DNA of 64,000 nt from Bacillota bacterium (GCA_023410475.1 JAEYPS010000010.1:1-64000); one strand, 5' to 3'. Shown: positions 1 to 8,897, numbered from the stretch's first letter. Program-made: numbers and translations. The notes: generated by a model from the letters alone, not told the origin.

Positions 1-6
1 ACAATT

Positions 7-122
7 TCCGGTGGCGATAGCTAAGGGGATCCACCTGTTCCCATCCCGAACACAGAAGTTAAGCCCTTATACGCCGATGGTACTTGGCTGGAAACGGCCC
101 GGGAGAGTAGGTAGTTGCCGGA
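7..122 (+). rRNA. rrf: 5S ribosomal RNA, complete
   Basis: The 5' CCGGTGGC and 3' GTTGCCGG ends pair to close helix I. The interior carries the near-universal 5S block CCCATCCCGAACACAGAAGTT (positions 41-60) and the distal GGGAGAGTAGGTA segment. Length of about 116 nt is normal. It sits at the very start of the window, so 16S and 23S genes presumably lie just upstream. A hairpin terminator follows at 154. Confidence 0.96.
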
Positions 123-153
123 TTCAATTTTAATAAAATATATTTAATCGGGG

Positions 154-190
154 AGCCTGTTAGCAATGATGCTGGCAGGCTTCTTGATTT
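154..190 (+). terminator. rRNA operon terminator
   Basis: A 12-bp stem (AGCCTGTTAGCA with TGCTGGCAGGCT, two G-U pairs) closed by an ATGA loop is followed by a short T-rich run. It lies about 30 nt after the 5S gene and is the natural end of the rRNA transcript. Confidence 0.8.
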
Positions 191-193
191 GAA

Positions 194-1024
194 TTAAATA
201 TCGACACATAAGTTCGGGCTATAAAACATAACTTCTTTACCCTGACGTTTTTCAGCAGCAAAATAACTTATAGAAATGCCAACTTTATTACAGTTCGCAT
301 ATAAGGAATTTATCGCCTCTGTATCATCATATGTTATTATCCAATTACCATTTTTAGTAGTAATAAAATTTTTTAGTTGATCATGATCATCGTGATTATA
401 ATAATTTACGTATAATTTTTGTCCTTTGTTATAATATGGGGGATCAAGATATATAAGAGTTTTTGAATTAAATAAATCCTCCTTTTCATCTAGAAATTTA
501 ATCGCATCTTCGTTCGATATTATTATGTTATCTTTATATTCTGCGATTTTTAAAATACGTTTTATTAAGTTCTCTTTATTGAAACGACAATCCATTTTAT
601 ATGAGCCATCTTGTTTAAGTCCACCAATTATTCCACCTTTCATGATACCCGACCGATTTGTGCGGTTAAGGAAGAAAGTTGAAAACCCGACTTCTAATAT
701 TGTACGATTTTTTCTCTCATTCTGAATTGCTTTTTGTTGCATCCAATTATCAATATCAACAGGAGTTCTTTCAATCATAGTACATAATTCATTGGCATGA
801 TGCTTAACAGCATACCAAAAAGAATAAATGGAATAATCAATATCGTTAATAATAATCTTTGAGACGTGGTTATGCACCAAAAGAAATATTGCCACCCCTG
901 CTCCACCCGCATAAGGCTCGACATAAACACCACCAAGAAGGCCGTTCTTCTTAATAATAGATAAAATATAGCGTGATAATTGAGATTTCCCACCAGGGTA
1001 ACGTAAAGGTGAATAGGAATACAT
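194..1024 (-). CDS. D12-class DNA adenine N6-methyltransferase
   Basis: A 276-residue protein of the Dam/D12 class, which transfers a methyl group from S-adenosylmethionine to adenine N6 in a short DNA recognition site. Visible motifs are RYPGGK at residues 8-13, the SAM-binding EPYAGGAG at 36-43, a central NRTNRSGI segment near 120-127 typical of D12 enzymes, and the catalytic DPPY at 194-197. The start has a GGAGG site seven bases upstream. It lies 52 nt behind the ATPase gene on the same strand, so the two are probably co-transcribed. The gene is much richer in A+T than most of the window, consistent with transfer. The pairing suggests a restriction-modification or abortive-infection module (inference); recognition sequence unknown. 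Confidence 0.92.
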   Translation of the reverse strand: MYSYSPLRYPGGKSQLSRYILSIIKKNGLLGGVYVEPYAGGAGVAIFLLVHNHVSKIIINDIDYSIYSFWYAVKHHANELCTMIERTPVDIDNWMQQKAIQNERKNRTILEVGFSTFFLNRTNRSGIMKGGIIGGLKQDGSYKMDCRFNKENLIKRILKIAEYKDNIIISNEDAIKFLDEKEDLFNSKTLIYLDPPYYNKGQKLYVNYYNHDDHDQLKNFITTKNGNWIITYDDTEAINSLYANCNKVGISISYFAAEKRQGKEVMFYSPNLCVDI

Positions 1025-1076
1025 AAAGACCTCCAGGGAGATTATACCATGATTCTATATATATCGAGCAATAAAG

Positions 1077-2672
1077 TTATATCTTTGCAATAGATTTTTT
1101 AGCAGCAATAATATTGAAAGCCTGCTTAAAACTTTCGATAAATTCATTACATTCATTTTCATGGTCCATAATCCATGCATTTACTATCTTTTTTAAGAGA
1201 GAAGGCTGTTCGTTGTAGAGCTTTTTAAACCAACTTTTATATGTATCCCTTTCTTTTCCAGATGTGGCTGGTATCAATGGATGATTACTTTTTATATTTC
1301 TAAGGCTTTGGCCAGCGTTTTCATCAAAGCAAGCAATTAGATTTGCATGAGGCGATTCAGTAAAAATATATTGATGTAAATCCTTTTCCGGAGATACTCC
1401 AGTTGATGGCAGCAATTTAACGTTATATAATCCCGGGTATATTCTTTTCAAAGAATCATAATCTGTTTGGGCGTCACCATCTAAAAAGATAAGTATTTCT
1501 TTTTGAAAATGCTCATCGCACTTAAATAAGTCAGTAAGTTGAGTACGACCTGCGTTAAAATTAGCGAATTTTATTTTTGATAAGAAAGCCTCTAGAATAA
1601 CTGAAGCAATATATCTTGCTTCATTATCTTCGCAATATATTTTAATCGGTTCAGTATTTTCTTTTTGAAGCTTCATATTTAAATCATACATAATAGTTGA
1701 AAAGTCCGGGTTTACCATCTTTTTGAGAGACCCATTAGCAGTAGTTAAAAATACTAATTCAATATCATTGTTTTTATCTGCTTCGTTTCTCTTTGTCTTA
1801 TTAGTAATATGCTCTAATAGATATAAACTATGCGTAGTGAAAGCAATTTGAATGCCTATTTCGCTGCATTGTGTAAGTATATATTCAAATAAAGCTTCCT
1901 GAGACCCTGCATGTAGTGTTGCATCAAATTCATCTATTAATAATAAGCCACCTGTCCAATTCTCACCCATTTTATTCTTAAGCTTCTTAAATGATAATAT
2001 AGCAAAAAGTATTTGACCTAAGTTATCTTGACCGGCAGAATTACATAGATAATCATAACTGGCTGTATTGGTACCTATTCCATATTTCCTTTGAGCTTCA
2101 TTCGGATTTACCCGCAATACATCGGTTAGTGCTTCTGGTTGAAACAAAATTGTTTGATATAAATTACTCAAGTAGGTTTTATCGGCATCTGTTAAGACAG
2201 TTCGAAATGTAGTCCTTGTTAATGCTTCAGATTCACCAATAGGATATAGTCTACTTAAACCTAAATATAATGACGGGTAAGTAATTTTCTTTTCTGATTT
2301 TCTTCCATTAAGCCTCCTTTTCGGAATAATTCTATACCTTTCGGGTTCAGTCCACCACCCAGTTCTACTATCATAAGTCTCAATTGAGGTATCCCAGTCA
2401 TTATTATTACATAAAGAAATTGTCATCATTTTTGATATACTGCAATCGTGTTGTCTTGAAGCTGTAAACATTTCTGAAAACTTTGCTCTAAATTGTTTTT
2501 TAAAAAGAGTTGTCCCAAAGCATGTAGGAAGTTCAAAAGTTGCGCCCATTAGACCGAGGAGTGTTGATTTTCCAGTCGCGTTCTGACCAGAGATTACAGT
2601 TATCTTCTTTCCCAAATTAAATTCAAGTGAGTTAAATAATCGAAAACTATGAATCATAATATGCTTTATCAT
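1077..2672 (-). CDS. AAA+ ATPase with C-terminal TOPRIM-like region (OLD-like)
   Basis: 531 residues. The N-terminal half is an SMC/ABC-type ATPase: Walker A GQNATGKST at 29-37, a signature-like NSAGQDN at 211-217, Walker B LLLIDEFDA at 243-251 and the switch histidine in TTHS at 279-282. The C-terminal third has the layout of a TOPRIM nuclease, with acidic residues in YCEDNEA (346-352) and LDGD (397-400). That architecture matches OLD-family nucleases and related anti-phage ATPases. Start ATG with a GAGGG site; a good promoter lies at 2765-2793. It is first in a two-gene unit with the adenine methyltransferase. Whether it is an effector nuclease or a restriction subunit cannot be told from sequence. 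Confidence 0.85.
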   Translation of the reverse strand: MIKHIMIHSFRLFNSLEFNLGKKITVISGQNATGKSTLLGLMGATFELPTCFGTTLFKKQFRAKFSEMFTASRQHDCSISKMMTISLCNNNDWDTSIETYDSRTGWWTEPERYRIIPKRRLNGRKSEKKITYPSLYLGLSRLYPIGESEALTRTTFRTVLTDADKTYLSNLYQTILFQPEALTDVLRVNPNEAQRKYGIGTNTASYDYLCNSAGQDNLGQILFAILSFKKLKNKMGENWTGGLLLIDEFDATLHAGSQEALFEYILTQCSEIGIQIAFTTHSLYLLEHITNKTKRNEADKNNDIELVFLTTANGSLKKMVNPDFSTIMYDLNMKLQKENTEPIKIYCEDNEARYIASVILEAFLSKIKFANFNAGRTQLTDLFKCDEHFQKEILIFLDGDAQTDYDSLKRIYPGLYNVKLLPSTGVSPEKDLHQYIFTESPHANLIACFDENAGQSLRNIKSNHPLIPATSGKERDTYKSWFKKLYNEQPSLLKKIVNAWIMDHENECNEFIESFKQAFNIIAAKKSIAKI

Positions 2673-2764
2673 TATTACCCTCTACAAAAAAATATTAGGC
2701 TAATCTCATAAGCATTACAACAGAAACTAGCGAGCCATTCAATAAAGAAGATATTGTTATAATG

Positions 2765-2793
2765 ATAATATACAATGTATCTTAAAAAGGCAA
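2765..2793 (-). promoter_or_regulatory. sigma-A-type promoter of the ATPase/methyltransferase unit
   Basis: Read on the minus strand, TTGCCT is followed after 17 bases by TATTAT. It lies about 90 bases upstream of the ATPase start and points toward it. No other element was seen in the AT-rich stretch 2673-2853. Confidence 0.55.
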
Positions 2794-2853
2794 GAAAATG
2801 TTAATTGAACAAAAAATATAGGAGAACTAAAATAATAAATTGCGATTCGCATA

Positions 2854-2937
2854 TTCCCATCCCGAACACAGAAGTTAAGCCGGGATAGCCGATGGTACCC
2901 TGCTGGAAACGGCCCGGGAGAGTAGGTAGTTGCCGGA
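2854..2937 (+). pseudogene. 5'-truncated 5S rRNA copy
   Basis: Eighty-four bases match the complete 5S copy from its TTCCCATCCCGAAC block to the 3' GCCGGA end. The first 31 nt are absent, so helix I cannot form. The internal segment differs from copy 1 (GGGATAGCC versus CTTATACGCC), so it is a diverged paralogue rather than a fresh duplicate. It marks the right edge of the methyltransferase/ATPase insert and is probably not functional. Confidence 0.85.
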
Positions 2938-3065
2938 TTCACCGCCCGAGATTTATGCCTTCAGGCTTCTTTTCGTTCTTATTACGCCAAAGAATAAATT
3001 TGAAATAATATATAGTTTATTATATACTTTAAGCGCCAAAGAAAATGAAAGCTAAGGGCTGATAT

Positions 3066-4478
3066 ATGAAAGAGCCCCTGATCAAGAAATTTTCCGCGTT
3101 TATGGCGCAGCCGACTGAGGGTAAGACGTTTTGGGGAGCAAATAACCGCATCGCTTCGATAATCATAATATCCCTGCTGGGAGCCTGGATCGTGAGCATC
3201 CCGTATGAAGGGCAACTTTTCTATACTCTTGCGGAGCATTTCAATATCGAAAGCAATGAAATGCTCAATCTGTCTCTCGCCATGCAAGTCGCGGGGCTGA
3301 TACTGGGCGGCATATTCATAAGGACAGCAAAAATCGCTAAAAAAATTCTGGTGCTTGCGCTGCCGGCCTGCATACTGTGCACGGTAACTTTCTTCTTTCC
3401 GTCATATTCTGTTTGGATGGTTACGCTGACGGCGTGCTCTATGATAGCCGGCATCTCTATAACTGCATCCGGTCATCTTTTCAGGAACTGTATAACGTAT
3501 GAAAACCGGTTTCGCACGGTCGCGCTGATTCTCATCAATATTACCGCGTTAAAGATGGTTATCAACAATATCGCGCTCTATGTCTCAATACAGGCGGCAA
3601 TAGCGTTTACCGTAATCACGCTTGCGGCGGCATGGCTTTTGACTATGAAAACAGGCATACAGGAAAGCAAAACGGCCGCCAGGGAGTATGACAAAAAAAC
3701 GGGCATAAAAGCGCTTTCTTTGCTGTTCCTGTTTATCGCTATAATAACTATCAATTTTGGAATAATGACGCAGGCCATAAACCCAAAGTACGATTCTTCG
3801 ATTTTTTCGAGCTGGTATTCGCTGCTGCCGTATGCCGGGGCGGCGCTAATCATGAGGCGTTTAAAGAGTGCCGACGATCGCAGCACCATGCTTTACGTAG
3901 CGGTAGGTATGATAGGGCTTGGGTTTATACTGTTTTTATCGCTGGATTATTCCGTAAGCAGCTACTTGATAGTTAATACCATAATGATGGCCGCGTGGGC
4001 TATATCCGATGTGTTCTGGTGGAGCATACTCGTAGAGATGCTTGAAATGATAAAAAACCACGCGGCAATACTAAGCGTCGGATTCAGCGCGGTAATGATT
4101 GGGGTACTGCTGGGAAAGATAACAGCGAACGCCGAGCTTGCGAATGCGAATACAAGCTTATCGACGGTTGCCATGGCCGTTATATGTATAACGCTTATCA
4201 TACTGCCGGTTCTGCATAAGCTGCTGTCAAAAATGATAAAGAAAAATGCGGTAATCAGCATTGCGGATGTTAATATGCTGAGCTTTCCTGACAGCGCCGA
4301 AGCCCTGACGGAGCGTGAAAAGGAAGTGGCGACGCTGCTGCTTAAAGGGCGCACATATAAGCTTATAGCGGCCGAGCTTTATTTAAGTGAGAATACGGTT
4401 AAAACCCATGTCAAAAACATATATTCAAAGCTTAACATCAAAACAAAGTCGGAACTGTTTAATTACATAACAAAATAA
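3066..4478 (+). CDS. Multi-span membrane protein with C-terminal LuxR DNA-binding domain
   Basis: 470 residues. Roughly residues 25-395 form about 12 hydrophobic segments resembling a major-facilitator-type bundle. The last 60 residues are a LuxR/GerE helix-turn-helix, recognised by ALTEREKEVATLLLKGRTY and the recognition helix region around SENTVKTHVKNIYSKL. The protein would sit in the membrane with its DNA-binding head inside, coupling a transported or sensed molecule directly to transcription. This one-component arrangement is best known in Eggerthella and Slackia relatives and occurs in some Firmicutes. Ligand and target are unknown. It is a single gene with an AAGGG site and probable terminator downstream. 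Confidence 0.8.
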   Translation: MKEPLIKKFSAFMAQPTEGKTFWGANNRIASIIIISLLGAWIVSIPYEGQLFYTLAEHFNIESNEMLNLSLAMQVAGLILGGIFIRTAKIAKKILVLALPACILCTVTFFFPSYSVWMVTLTACSMIAGISITASGHLFRNCITYENRFRTVALILINITALKMVINNIALYVSIQAAIAFTVITLAAAWLLTMKTGIQESKTAAREYDKKTGIKALSLLFLFIAIITINFGIMTQAINPKYDSSIFSSWYSLLPYAGAALIMRRLKSADDRSTMLYVAVGMIGLGFILFLSLDYSVSSYLIVNTIMMAAWAISDVFWWSILVEMLEMIKNHAAILSVGFSAVMIGVLLGKITANAELANANTSLSTVAMAVICITLIILPVLHKLLSKMIKKNAVISIADVNMLSFPDSAEALTEREKEVATLLLKGRTYKLIAAELYLSENTVKTHVKNIYSKLNIKTKSELFNYITK

Positions 4479-4491
4479 TTCAAAAAACAAA

Positions 4492-4522
4492 AAGTCACCT
4501 GTTTTGGGTGAGGACTTTATTT
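4492..4522 (+). terminator. Possible terminator of the LuxR-type gene
   Basis: AAAGTC and ACC pair with GGTG...GACTTT across a bulge, 14 nt after the stop codon; the run that follows is only partly T-rich. The remaining stretch to 4854 holds one stronger hairpin (4609) and no convincing gene. Confidence 0.4.
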
Positions 4523-4608
4523 GTATTGCGTATTATTATACTCCATACAAATTGAAAAACGTGCCTGTATCACAGATACAAGCTATCGTAATCTTAGCAT
4601 CTCCCATC

Positions 4609-4657
4609 CGACGATTGGTGCACCGGACAGCGGCGCACCGGTCGTCGTGATTTTTTT
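4609..4657 (+). terminator. Strong intrinsic terminator
   Basis: A 17-bp stem (CGACGATTGGTGCACCG with CGGCGCACCGGTCGTCG, three wobble pairs) with a GACAG loop is followed by TGATTTTTTT. It reads only on the plus strand. It is 130 bp past the nearest plus-strand gene, so it ends either read-through of that gene or an unrecognised short transcript. Confidence 0.8.
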
Positions 4658-4854
4658 AGACAGGCAACCGCTGTTAACGAATCATTCAATAGAATGGGAA
4701 TTATCTATAATTTAAGACCTGTTAACTCTGCCTTTACAGTTTATAATGTCGCGAATGTTAATCAACTTTTTATTTTTAATGCGTTGAATATAAATCAGGG
4801 AGTGTGTGAGCATACACGTCGGGCTACTTGGAATCCCCGATATAGCTCAGCAGG

Positions 4855-6198
4855 TCATACGTTTATACCGATAATCAGCGCCGCAAGATAGAAATAGATT
4901 ATAAGAGCAAACGCGTCGACTATAGTTGTTATCAGCGGACTTGCCATAATAGCAGGGTCAAGCTTAAGGCGTTTTGCGATGACAGGCAGCATACCCCCGG
5001 TTATCTTCGCGATTATTATCGTGAGCATAAGCGTTACCGCAACGGTAAGCGCAATCGCAAATGAATATCTCTCCAGAAAATAAATTCTTAGAAAATTCAG
5101 CAGCGCGAGAGCCGCCCCTACAAGCAGGCTTATTCTGAACTCCTTCCATAAGATTTTTGTTATATCCGAAAGCTTGACCTCTCCAAGTACGATGCTTCTT
5201 ATAACGAGCGTAGACGACTGCGCGCCCGCGTTGCCTCCGGTGTCCATCAGCATTGGGATAAAAGCGGCAAGCACAACCACAGCCTGCAGAGTATCTTCAA
5301 ACCCGCGTATAATATAACCCGTGAAGGTTGCGGAGATCATCAGCACCATAAGCCATAATATCCTCTTTCGCGCGAGCATAAAAATACCGGCGTTTATATA
5401 CTCTTCGTCGGTTGGACGGACTGCGGCCATTTTCAGCATGTCTTCCGTGGCCTCTTCTTCGATGACATCGACGATGTCGTCGATGGTGATTATACCCACA
5501 AGGCGCTGCTCGGCATCTACGACAGGCAAGGCAAGCAGGTCGTATTTTTTAAAGATGTTGGCTGTGTATTCCTGGTCGTCATGAGTATAAACAAATATGA
5601 CGTCCTTTTGCATTACGTCTTCTACCGTAAGCTTTTCGTCGGCGAGCACAAGGTCTTTTAGCGATATCGTGCCCTGCAGGTGGCGAGCTTTGTCTATCAC
5701 GTAGCATGTATATATAGTCTCTTTGTTGGGGGCCGATTTTCTTATAGAGTCTAAAGCGCTCTTGATGGTAAGCTCTTTTTTTAGTCCCGCATATTCTATA
5801 GTCATCAGGCTTCCGGCGGAATCATGAGGATAGTTCAAAAATTGATTTATCAGCGTTCGCTCGACATCGCTCGTATTCTTAAGTATTTTTGCGACAAGGT
5901 TCGCGGGCATTTCCTCCAAAAAATCGATTTTATCATCAAAATATAAATCTGACAGTATATCGGATAGTTCCGACTCGTTAACCAGATTAGAGATCTCCGT
6001 TTGCCGTTCTGAGCTTAAGTATGAAAACGTATCCGCGGCGTTGTCTTTTGAGAGCAGCCTGAATACTACCAAGGCCTGTTTTTCATCGAGGCTTTCTATA
6101 TAGTCTGCAATATCCTGAACAGGATGACTTTCAAGGTCCGCTTTCAGACGCTGAAACTCTTTATTACTAATCAAGTTGTTAAGGAAATCAAAATCCAT
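4855..6198 (-). CDS. mgtE: MgtE-family magnesium channel
   Basis: 447 residues, the usual length. Residues 1-130 form the cytoplasmic helical N domain, about 130-255 a CBS-domain pair (for example VEDVMQKDVIFVYTHDDQEYTA), and 280-447 the five-helix pore region with the conserved PMLMDTGGNAGAQSSTL segment that begins the channel helix. MgtE admits Mg2+ down its gradient and closes when Mg2+ binds between the N and CBS domains. It is a single gene with its own promoter. The leader shows a hairpin but not the conserved M-box (ykoK) magnesium riboswitch sequence. The window also encodes CorA. Confidence 0.94.
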   Translation of the reverse strand: MDFDFLNNLISNKEFQRLKADLESHPVQDIADYIESLDEKQALVVFRLLSKDNAADTFSYLSSERQTEISNLVNESELSDILSDLYFDDKIDFLEEMPANLVAKILKNTSDVERTLINQFLNYPHDSAGSLMTIEYAGLKKELTIKSALDSIRKSAPNKETIYTCYVIDKARHLQGTISLKDLVLADEKLTVEDVMQKDVIFVYTHDDQEYTANIFKKYDLLALPVVDAEQRLVGIITIDDIVDVIEEEATEDMLKMAAVRPTDEEYINAGIFMLARKRILWLMVLMISATFTGYIIRGFEDTLQAVVVLAAFIPMLMDTGGNAGAQSSTLVIRSIVLGEVKLSDITKILWKEFRISLLVGAALALLNFLRIYFLERYSFAIALTVAVTLMLTIIIAKITGGMLPVIAKRLKLDPAIMASPLITTIVDAFALIIYFYLAALIIGINV

Positions 6199-6279
6199 TT
6201 ACGCCCTCATATAACCATATCAAACAATAACAATAGTTTAAGCTAAAACATAGTTGTTAAACATCTGTCGTTCATATGA

Positions 6280-6307
6280 GCGGGTTTAATAACCCGCGGC
6301 TTTTTTA
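6280..6307. other. Hairpin in the mgtE leader
   Basis: A perfect 7-bp inverted repeat, GCGGGTT and AACCCGC with a TAAT loop, lies about 80 bases upstream of the mgtE start. A T run follows it on the plus strand only, so for the mgtE transcript it is a leader stem rather than a terminator. No plus-strand gene lies upstream for it to terminate. Confidence 0.5.
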
Positions 6308-6324
6308 AAGCTGTGTTATTATTT

Positions 6325-6353
6325 ATTATATGGTATTATCCAAGCCGCAACAA
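6325..6353 (-). promoter_or_regulatory. mgtE promoter
   Basis: On the minus strand TTGTTG is separated by 17 bases from a perfect TATAAT. The start of transcription would fall near 6318, giving a leader of about 120 nt before the mgtE ATG. Confidence 0.65.
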
Positions 6354-6532
6354 GTTTTTTGATTATCAGTGACAAATCTCGCGTTTATACGTTTGTAACG
6401 CTATTGTCATGCCTGATTTTAAGACCAGATGAGAACATAAACACTGTCGCCGGAATTAAATTACTTGACAGATATATGCATAATATGGGATATTCATAGT
6501 ATGATATAACAACCATTGGCAGGAGGAATACC

Positions 6533-7435
6533 ATCATCGAAGGTAATAAAGAATATGACGCGTTCGGGCCGTGGATTTATGAGATAGATGACGAGCATGA
6601 GGTTCCCGGGATTTTCAGAAGCTATTATAATGCAGATGATAAGCATCTTATGCTTTTTAAAGTTCCGAGAAACATCGAGAGAAGAAATGCGTCGCCGAAT
6701 ATGGATCTTTATGATTATCTGATCGGCGCGTATGATGCATACCTGCATATTCTGAAAAGGAACGGGAAAAGCGTAACAGAAGAAAAGATATACTACAGCG
6801 ATATTTATGCTATCAAAGATATGCATGCTCTGCTGAAGGGAGAACTTATCCTTTTTGTAAGCAGCGGTATAACAAATATAATTTACAATACGGTATCCGA
6901 AGAGGTCATACTAAAACTGATAAATGTCATTGAAAATAAACTGAACGGTTATAAGCAAAAGATAAAGATGGATAGCATTGAGATCGAAAATACTTTGAGA
7001 ATCACCGGATCATTGGACTTTTTGTTTATAAACCTTTCAAACAAACTCAAGAGAATAAATCCTGCTGTCAATTTGGCCGCTTATCAGCCGAATATTATTA
7101 TAAACAGAAAGTCGCCCGAATTAAAAGAACAGCTTAAGTATAAAAAGTGTATTATATCAAAAACCGCGTTTCTTTCAAATGACAACGAGCTTATAATACT
7201 GGAGCAGGAGATATCGAAGAGAAGAAAGGGCAAAGAAGAACTTGATTATTCCTATCTGTATATACCGTATAAAAACATTACGGGAGCAAAAATGTATCGC
7301 TTTGACAGGGAACAGGACCTTAGCAGCATGGAGATCTGCGCAGGCAATCAAAGGTTTACTTATATATTTGAAAACCGCAATAAGCATATATTAAATGTTT
7401 ACAATAAGCTCAGCGGAGCCGGTTATATCCAGTAA
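6533..7435 (+). CDS. Conserved-looking protein of unknown function with non-canonical start
   Basis: I do not recognise the family. The open frame is free of stops from 6500 and codes for hydrophilic, protein-like sequence (YDAFGPWIYEIDDE) well before the first ATG at 6650. A perfect AGGAGG at 6521-6526 is followed six bases later by ATC ATC GAA, so translation most likely begins at ATC 6533, or the original ATG was lost. The alternative is initiation at ATG 6650 giving 261 residues, which leaves the AGGAGG unused. No membrane segments or signal peptide. The C-terminal part (about 200-300), with alternating strands, could be a PH-like fold. Single gene; weak TTGACA-based promoter near 6465; terminator at 7502. 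Confidence 0.6.
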   Translation: MIEGNKEYDAFGPWIYEIDDEHEVPGIFRSYYNADDKHLMLFKVPRNIERRNASPNMDLYDYLIGAYDAYLHILKRNGKSVTEEKIYYSDIYAIKDMHALLKGELILFVSSGITNIIYNTVSEEVILKLINVIENKLNGYKQKIKMDSIEIENTLRITGSLDFLFINLSNKLKRINPAVNLAAYQPNIIINRKSPELKEQLKYKKCIISKTAFLSNDNELIILEQEISKRRKGKEELDYSYLYIPYKNITGAKMYRFDREQDLSSMEICAGNQRFTYIFENRNKHILNVYNKLSGAGYIQ

Positions 7436-7501
7436 AGGAAGAACAATAAAAACAGCTGTTGTCACGGTTTTATTTATGGATTAAAAAAGCATATTCAAGA
7501 G

Positions 7502-7532
7502 GCCTGTCAGCAGTATACGGCGGGCTTTTTTA
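7502..7532 (+). terminator. Intrinsic terminator
   Basis: GCCTGTC pairs with GGCGGGC (two wobble pairs) around a 10-nt loop, followed by six Ts. It ends the transcript of the preceding unknown gene. Confidence 0.75.
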
Positions 7533-7596
7533 TTGAGCACAAAAACAAACACTTTTTTATTCCGTTGCAAAAACAACATATGTATGCCATTGTTTA

Positions 7597-7605
7597 TGCT
7601 ATAAT
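7597..7605 (+). promoter_or_regulatory. Extended -10 promoter of fprA
   Basis: TGCTATAAT is a perfect extended -10 element, about 90 bases before the fprA start. No good -35 box is present at the expected distance, as is common for extended -10 promoters. Confidence 0.55.
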
Positions 7606-7694
7606 AAACCCATAAATAAAGATCGGCAAAGCAGGATATGCGAGATTAAACTGCTGCCCGGCGCAAAGAATAAGAAGAGCGGGAGGGAAGATAT

Positions 7695-8882
7695 ATGGGA
7701 AAGAAAATGACTGATAAGGTGACATGGGTGGGAAAGGTCGACTGGATACTCGAGACGTTTCACGGAGAGGAGTATTCTACGCACAAGGGCTCCTCGTACA
7801 ACTCATATCTTATACGGGACAAGAAGACTGTGCTGATAGATACGGTATGGAAGCCATTTGATAAGGAATTCGTCGCCAACCTAAAGCAGGAGATAGATCT
7901 TAACAGCATCGACTATATAATTGCCAACCACGCTGAGACAGACCACAGCGGAGCGCTGCCAGAGCTGATGCGCGAGATACCCGAGACGCCAATATATTGC
8001 ACGGGCAACGGTGTAAAGTCTCTGAAAGGGCATTACCATCAGGACTGGAACTTCGTGACCGTAAAGACGGGGGACACTCTTGATATAGGCGAGAATAAGC
8101 TTGTGTTCGTGGAAGCGCCTATGCTGCACTGGCCCGACTCTATGTTTACATATATGACGGGAGAGAACATACTCTTCAGCAACGACGCGTTTGGGCAGCA
8201 CTATGCCACCGAGCTTTTGTATAACGATCTTGTCGACCGGGCAGAGCTTTACCGTGAGGCGCTGAAGTATTACGCGAATATACTGACGCCTTTCAGCCCG
8301 TTCGTGATAAAGAAGATAAACGAAGTGCTGGGCTTTAATCTTCCCGTCGATATGATAGCGCCCAGCCACGGAGTGATCTGGCGTGACGATCCGACGCAGA
8401 TAGTCAGGCAATACCTGGAGTGGGCGGACAAGTATCAGGAAAATCAGATATCGCTCGTTTATGACACCATGTGGGACTCGACAAGGAAGATTGCCGAGGC
8501 GATAATGAGAGGAATACAGAAAGCCGACCCTGCTGTGACAGTAAAGCTTTATCACTCGGCGAGGGATGACAAGAACGACATATTATCCGAGGTTTTCAAG
8601 TCGAAGGCGGTGCTTGTCGGCTCGTCCACGATAAACAACGGCTATCTCTACTCTATAGGCGGGCTGCTTGAGATGATGAAGGGGCTGAAATTCAAGGGCA
8701 AGAAAGCGGCGTCGTTCGGAAGCTACGGCTGGAGCGGCGAGGCAGCAGCGCAGATAAGCGGGCACCTAAAAGACGCAGGATTTGAAGTGGTAAACGACGG
8801 TATACGCGCCATGTGGGTGCCGGACGAGAAAGCGGAGCGCGAATGCGAGGCTTACGGAGAAGAGCTTGTAAGTCTACTCTAA
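7695..8882 (+). CDS. fprA: A-type flavoprotein (flavo-diiron O2/NO reductase)
   Basis: 395 residues, full length for a two-domain A-type flavoprotein. Residues 1-250 form the metallo-beta-lactamase-like diiron domain with the ligand motif H79-x-E81-x-D83-H84 (HAETDHSG). From about 255 to the end is a flavodoxin domain binding FMN ([17 protein letters not shown]). These enzymes reduce O2 to water or NO to N2O, using electrons from rubredoxin or a similar carrier, and protect anaerobes during air exposure. It is a single gene between a promoter at 7597 and a terminator at 8898; no rubredoxin or reductase gene adjoins it. Confidence 0.95.
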   Translation: MGKKMTDKVTWVGKVDWILETFHGEEYSTHKGSSYNSYLIRDKKTVLIDTVWKPFDKEFVANLKQEIDLNSIDYIIANHAETDHSGALPELMREIPETPIYCTGNGVKSLKGHYHQDWNFVTVKTGDTLDIGENKLVFVEAPMLHWPDSMFTYMTGENILFSNDAFGQHYATELLYNDLVDRAELYREALKYYANILTPFSPFVIKKINEVLGFNLPVDMIAPSHGVIWRDDPTQIVRQYLEWADKYQENQISLVYDTMWDSTRKIAEAIMRGIQKADPAVTVKLYHSARDDKNDILSEVFKSKAVLVGSSTINNGYLYSIGGLLEMMKGLKFKGKKAASFGSYGWSGEAAAQISGHLKDAGFEVVNDGIRAMWVPDEKAERECEAYGEELVSLL

Positions 8883-8897
8883 AACAAGGGCAGCAGG

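Noticed and set aside
4836..4875. tRNA-like TAGCTCAGCAGG box near the mgtE stop
   Set aside because: It matches a D-arm consensus but no anticodon stem, T arm or acceptor partner follows, and the bases are the coding end of mgtE.
5321..5584. Open frames antisense to mgtE, ntp genes and leuS
   Set aside because: They lie wholly inside well-supported genes, lack ribosome sites and show no recognisable domains.
6199..6320. M-box magnesium riboswitch before mgtE
   Set aside because: None of the conserved M-box sequence blocks could be found; only a simple hairpin is present.
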